From Zygnema cylindricum (lineage: Eukaryota; Streptophyta; Zygnematophyceae; Zygnematales; Zygnemataceae), in contig JBBHKE010001466.1 in NCBI GenBank assembly GCA_037447655.1, positions 66,760-99,342 on the forward strand: a stretch of 32,583 nt of DNA, given 5' to 3'. Position 1 is the first letter of the stretch. Every line of letters begins with the position of its first letter. Of the stretch, positions 29,730 through 32,583 are shown piece after piece. The notes under the pieces are model-generated. The model was not told the origin of the DNA, searched no databases, and saw only the letters and a program-made list of their open reading frames with translations. A program made the translations under genes and the position numbers.

Positions 29730-30385
29730 GTGGTTTATTCGGATGGAGACAAAGAGGATCTTTGGTGGCATGAACTCGAAAGTATTCTTGTCCCAGAAAA
29801 GGACAAAAACGAAAAAGTCAAAAATGAAGAAAAGAAAGAAAAGGAAGGACAGAAGGGAAATGAGGAAAAAAAAGAAAAAAAAGAAATGAAAGCGAAAACC
29901 GAGAAAAACGAGAATATCCTTTCTTCGAATTCGAGAGACAAGTCGAGGGAGGAGAAGGGAAGGAGCTCGAAAAATTCAAAAAAAGTGTCAAAATTTTCCT
30001 CTGACGGGAGTTTGGTAGTTTCCGATGGTGGGAAGGAAACTGGTCAGTCTCTCACAAGTAAGCGAGAGAGAAAGAGAGGGAAAAAGGGAGGGAGGAAGGG
30101 AGGAGAGGGAGAAGAGAACTTGGTAATTTCAGAGGATAAGGAAACTGGACGGTCTCCCACCAGAAAAAGAGAAGTGAAAAGAGAGGTGAAAAGAGTGAGG
30201 AAGGAGGGAGAGGTAGAAAATGGAACAAAAAGCCCACCGAGGGGTAGAGGTAGAGGTCGGAAAAGGGATGTAGAAGAGGGAGAGGAAAATGGCACAGGAA
30301 TTGGGAAAAAAGGGGGAGATGATAAGAGATTTCGATATTCTCAGCATGGGATTCAAGATGAACAGGATGAGAAATCGCGACATTT
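29730..30385 (+). CDS. Tudor-like gene, exon 9 (second half of domain 2; basic/acidic tail)
   Basis: It enters in phase 0 as VVYSDGDKEDLWWHELESIL, which completes the second Tudor-like domain after GFYK. The rest, about 195 residues, is Lys/Glu/Arg-rich. It includes an internal duplication (LVVSDGGKETGQSLTSKRER versus LVISEDKETGRSPTRKREV), a basic patch KREVKREVKRVRK and PPRGRGRGRKRD, which resembles an AT-hook and a nuclear localisation signal. The frame could terminate at the TAA at 30,387, but CATTT|GTAAGC is a good donor at 30,385/30,386 and gives phase 2, matching exon 10. Nuclear, chromatin-associated function is inferred from this composition plus the Tudor-like domains. Confidence 0.75.
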
Positions 30386-31277
30386 GTAAGCGATTTTTTT
30401 TTGTGACTTTTTTTTGTGCCTTTTTTTTTGTTTTTTTTTTTTTTTTTCCTTAAGTTTTCCATGCTGTTAAATACATTTTACAAAGGGTTGTTATTGTGAC
30501 GACAACAATGTAAGTTACGGATTGTTAAATCAACAAACCGTCTTCTTTTTTAATCTATTATCGTTTTCACGTTTTTTTACGTTTTTTTCATCTTTGTTTT
30601 GCATTTTTGTGTAGAACAACTCCTACTTCTTCTCGAGTTTCATGCTAATTTATTTATTTATTTTTTATTTTTCTATTATTTACTTTTGTGTCTAGAACTT
30701 CTCCTACCTCGTCTCGTCACGACAACAATGTCAACAACAAATATGTTATCATTTTAACTTTTCTTTACGCTTTTTTTAATCCTTTTTCTTTTTTACATTT
30801 TTGTGTAGAATAACTCCTACCTCTTCTCGAGTTTTGTGCTTATCTATCTATTTATTTACGCTTATTTATTTAACAATTTTTTGTTTTTTTTCTATTATTT
30901 ATTTTCGTTTGTAGAACTTCTAAAACCTCGTCTCGTGACGACAACAATGGGAACAATAAATCTGTTATCATTTTAACTTTTCTTTTTACATTTTTTTTTT
31001 TAAATCCTCTTTTTTTTACATTTTTGTGTAGAACAACTCTTACCACTTCTCGATTTTTACGCTTATTTACTTAAATATATATTTTTTTCGATTATTTATT
31101 TTCGTTACTTCTCAAACCTCGTCTCATGACGACACAAATGGGAACAACAAATTTGTTTTCGTTTTAACTTTACTTTACGCTTTTTTTTTTCAAATCCTTT
31201 TTTTTCCCTTTTCTTTTTATATTTTCTTCTTTGTTATTTATCTATTTTTTTTTTCTATTATTTATTTCCGGTTGTAG
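30386..31277 (+). other. Intron 9: tandem array of exon 10 start copies
   Basis: From GTAAGC at 30,386 to GGTTGTAG at 31,277. Repeated units of about 170-220 bp contain TTTTGTGTAG|AACAACTCCTAC, TATTATTTA..TTTGTAG|AACTTCT and CGTCTCGTGACGACAACAATG (near 30,493, 30,717, 30,937 and 31,128), matching the real exon 10 edge at 31,262-31,325. Confidence 0.75.
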
Positions 31278-31488
31278 AACTTCTCAAACCTCATCTCGTG
31301 ACGACAACAATGTTGACAACAAATTGTTAAATCGACAACAAAGATCGTGGGATTGTTCCTCGGCTTTATCTTCAGAAAATTTCGATTTTTTCGGATGGGG
31401 AGAAGTTGTTGGAAAAAATGATTCAAATGATAAAGTTTCGACTTTCTCCGCGATACAATCTCTACCTTCTCCATGTTCTCATTTGATG
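31278..31488 (+). CDS. Tudor-like gene, exon 10 (Ser/Asn/Asp-rich)
   Basis: It enters with one base completing the codon TTA from exon 9 (phase 2 donor), then TSQTSSRDDNNVDNKLLNRQ, an aromatic patch (SENFDFFGWGEVVGKNDSND) and AIQSLPSPCSHLM, ending ATG|GTAAAC in phase 0 at 31,488. No family is recognised. Phase agreement with exon 9 and the lack of stops support it. The reading frame continues beyond the window, or ends in a downstream exon not present here. Confidence 0.6.
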
Positions 31489-31926
31489 GTAAACTTGAGT
31501 TCCTTCATATATCTATATTTTTTATGATGTTTTTTTATTTATATATCTCTACTCTATCCATGTTCTCATTTGATGGTAAATATGAATTTCTTTTTATGTA
31601 TGTATATCAACCATTTCCATGTTATCATCTGATGGTAAACATGGATTCCTTTTTATATTTTTGTAATGTATATTTATATTTAGAATATGATTATTATATA
31701 TATTGTTTATGTGTTTTCGGGGGTTTGGTCTCCTACCATCTCCATTTTCATTTGATGAAATATTTACATATATATATTTATATTGTTGATGTTTATGTCT
31801 TTATTCATGAAATAAATATTATATATTTATATATTTTTGCATGTGTTTTCTGATACTTAATCTCTACCTTTTCCATGTTTTCATTCAATGGAACATGTTT
31901 TTCTATTTATGCTTATATGTGTGATG

Positions 31927-31958
<32 letters not shown>

Positions 31959-32089
31959 TGTAAATGTATATATATAAGATATATGTATATGTATATGTAT
32001 ATACATTTCTGTGTTTTCATTTGATGTTTACACGATTTTCTATTTTTACTTATATGTATGATGTGTATATATATACATATTTACATATA

Positions 32090-32214
<125 letters not shown>

Positions 32215-32396
32215 ATATATATATGTATTTTTTTTTGGCAATCCAATCTCTCTACCATTTCCATGTTTTCATTTGATTGTAACACAATTTCCTACAATTC
32301 AACATCTCCCATAATTAGCATGGTTCACGATGTATGAATTGAGTTTAACGGCTATATTGAATTAGCTTTGATAGTGTCATATAATAAACGTGACTT

Positions 32397-32525
32397 TCTC
32401 TCTCTCTGTCTTCTCTCTCTCCCTCGCTCTCCCCCTCTCTCCCCCTCTCTCTCCCTCTTCCCCCCCTCTCTCTCCGTCTCTCTCTCTCCCTCTCTCTCTC
32501 TGTCTCCCATTCTCTCTCTCTCTTT
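32397..32525. repeat. CT microsatellite
   Basis: (CT)n with CCC and TGT interruptions near the right edge of the window. Confidence 0.9.
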
Positions 32526-32583
32526 CCAAAAATCCTCAAAATTTTACCTCCAAAATTGGTGTTTGTCCCCTATTATTAATGAA

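Noticed and set aside
30044-30462. Minus-strand frames opposite exon 9
   Set aside because: Mirror images of the purine-rich, Lys/Glu-coding exon; no motif of their own.

Overview
This window looks like nuclear DNA of a plant-lineage (streptophyte) eukaryote. The evidence is decayed Ty1/copia retrotransposons with typical plant gag-pol domains, telomere-like AAACCCTA runs, AT-rich introns with canonical GT-AG junctions, and a Tudor/Agenet-like gene. There is no sign of bacterial operons, rRNA, tRNA or CRISPR. I cannot name the species.

Layout. (1) Positions 1-10.1 kb are a wreck of one Ty1/copia family. Four LTR pieces and four gag-pol pieces lie in both orientations and meet at two head-to-head junctions (about 2,487 and 8,515). 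All coding pieces carry stops and frameshifts. (2) Positions 10.2-17.8 kb contain no convincing complete gene. The region is a cluster of small inverted-repeat elements whose ends resemble CACCGTCAATCGCTATTAG and which sit at TA dinucleotides. One insertion (16,160-16,374) can be compared with its own empty site and shows a clean TA duplication. Another pair of ends encloses 3.9 kb (13,651-17,555) containing a giant, nearly perfect foldback with arms of 1.4 and 1.8 kb. (3) From about 17.9 kb to the right edge is one long plus-strand gene that leaves the window. It has a probable 5' UTR exon and nine coding exons between 20,097 and 31,488.

The gene would encode about 938 residues so far. In order these are an acidic start, a run of 34 exact-length pentapeptides (xLEEK type), a Tudor/Agenet-like domain split by a phase-0 intron, a polar linker, a second such domain split at the same place in the same phase, and a Lys/Arg/Glu-rich tail with an AT-hook-like RGRGRGRKR stretch. 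A chromatin-associated role is an inference from this architecture. Two defects, a 1-nt frameshift in exon 5 and an in-frame TAG in exon 8, leave open whether the locus is functional, is wrongly assembled, or is a young pseudogene.

The most unusual feature is in its introns. Five of them hold several decayed tandem copies of the neighbouring exon edge (splice site plus exon sequence), next to telomere-like arrays, a 1-kb GATAAAG minisatellite, a separate TA-flanked inverted-repeat element, and long TA, CT and TATATG microsatellites.
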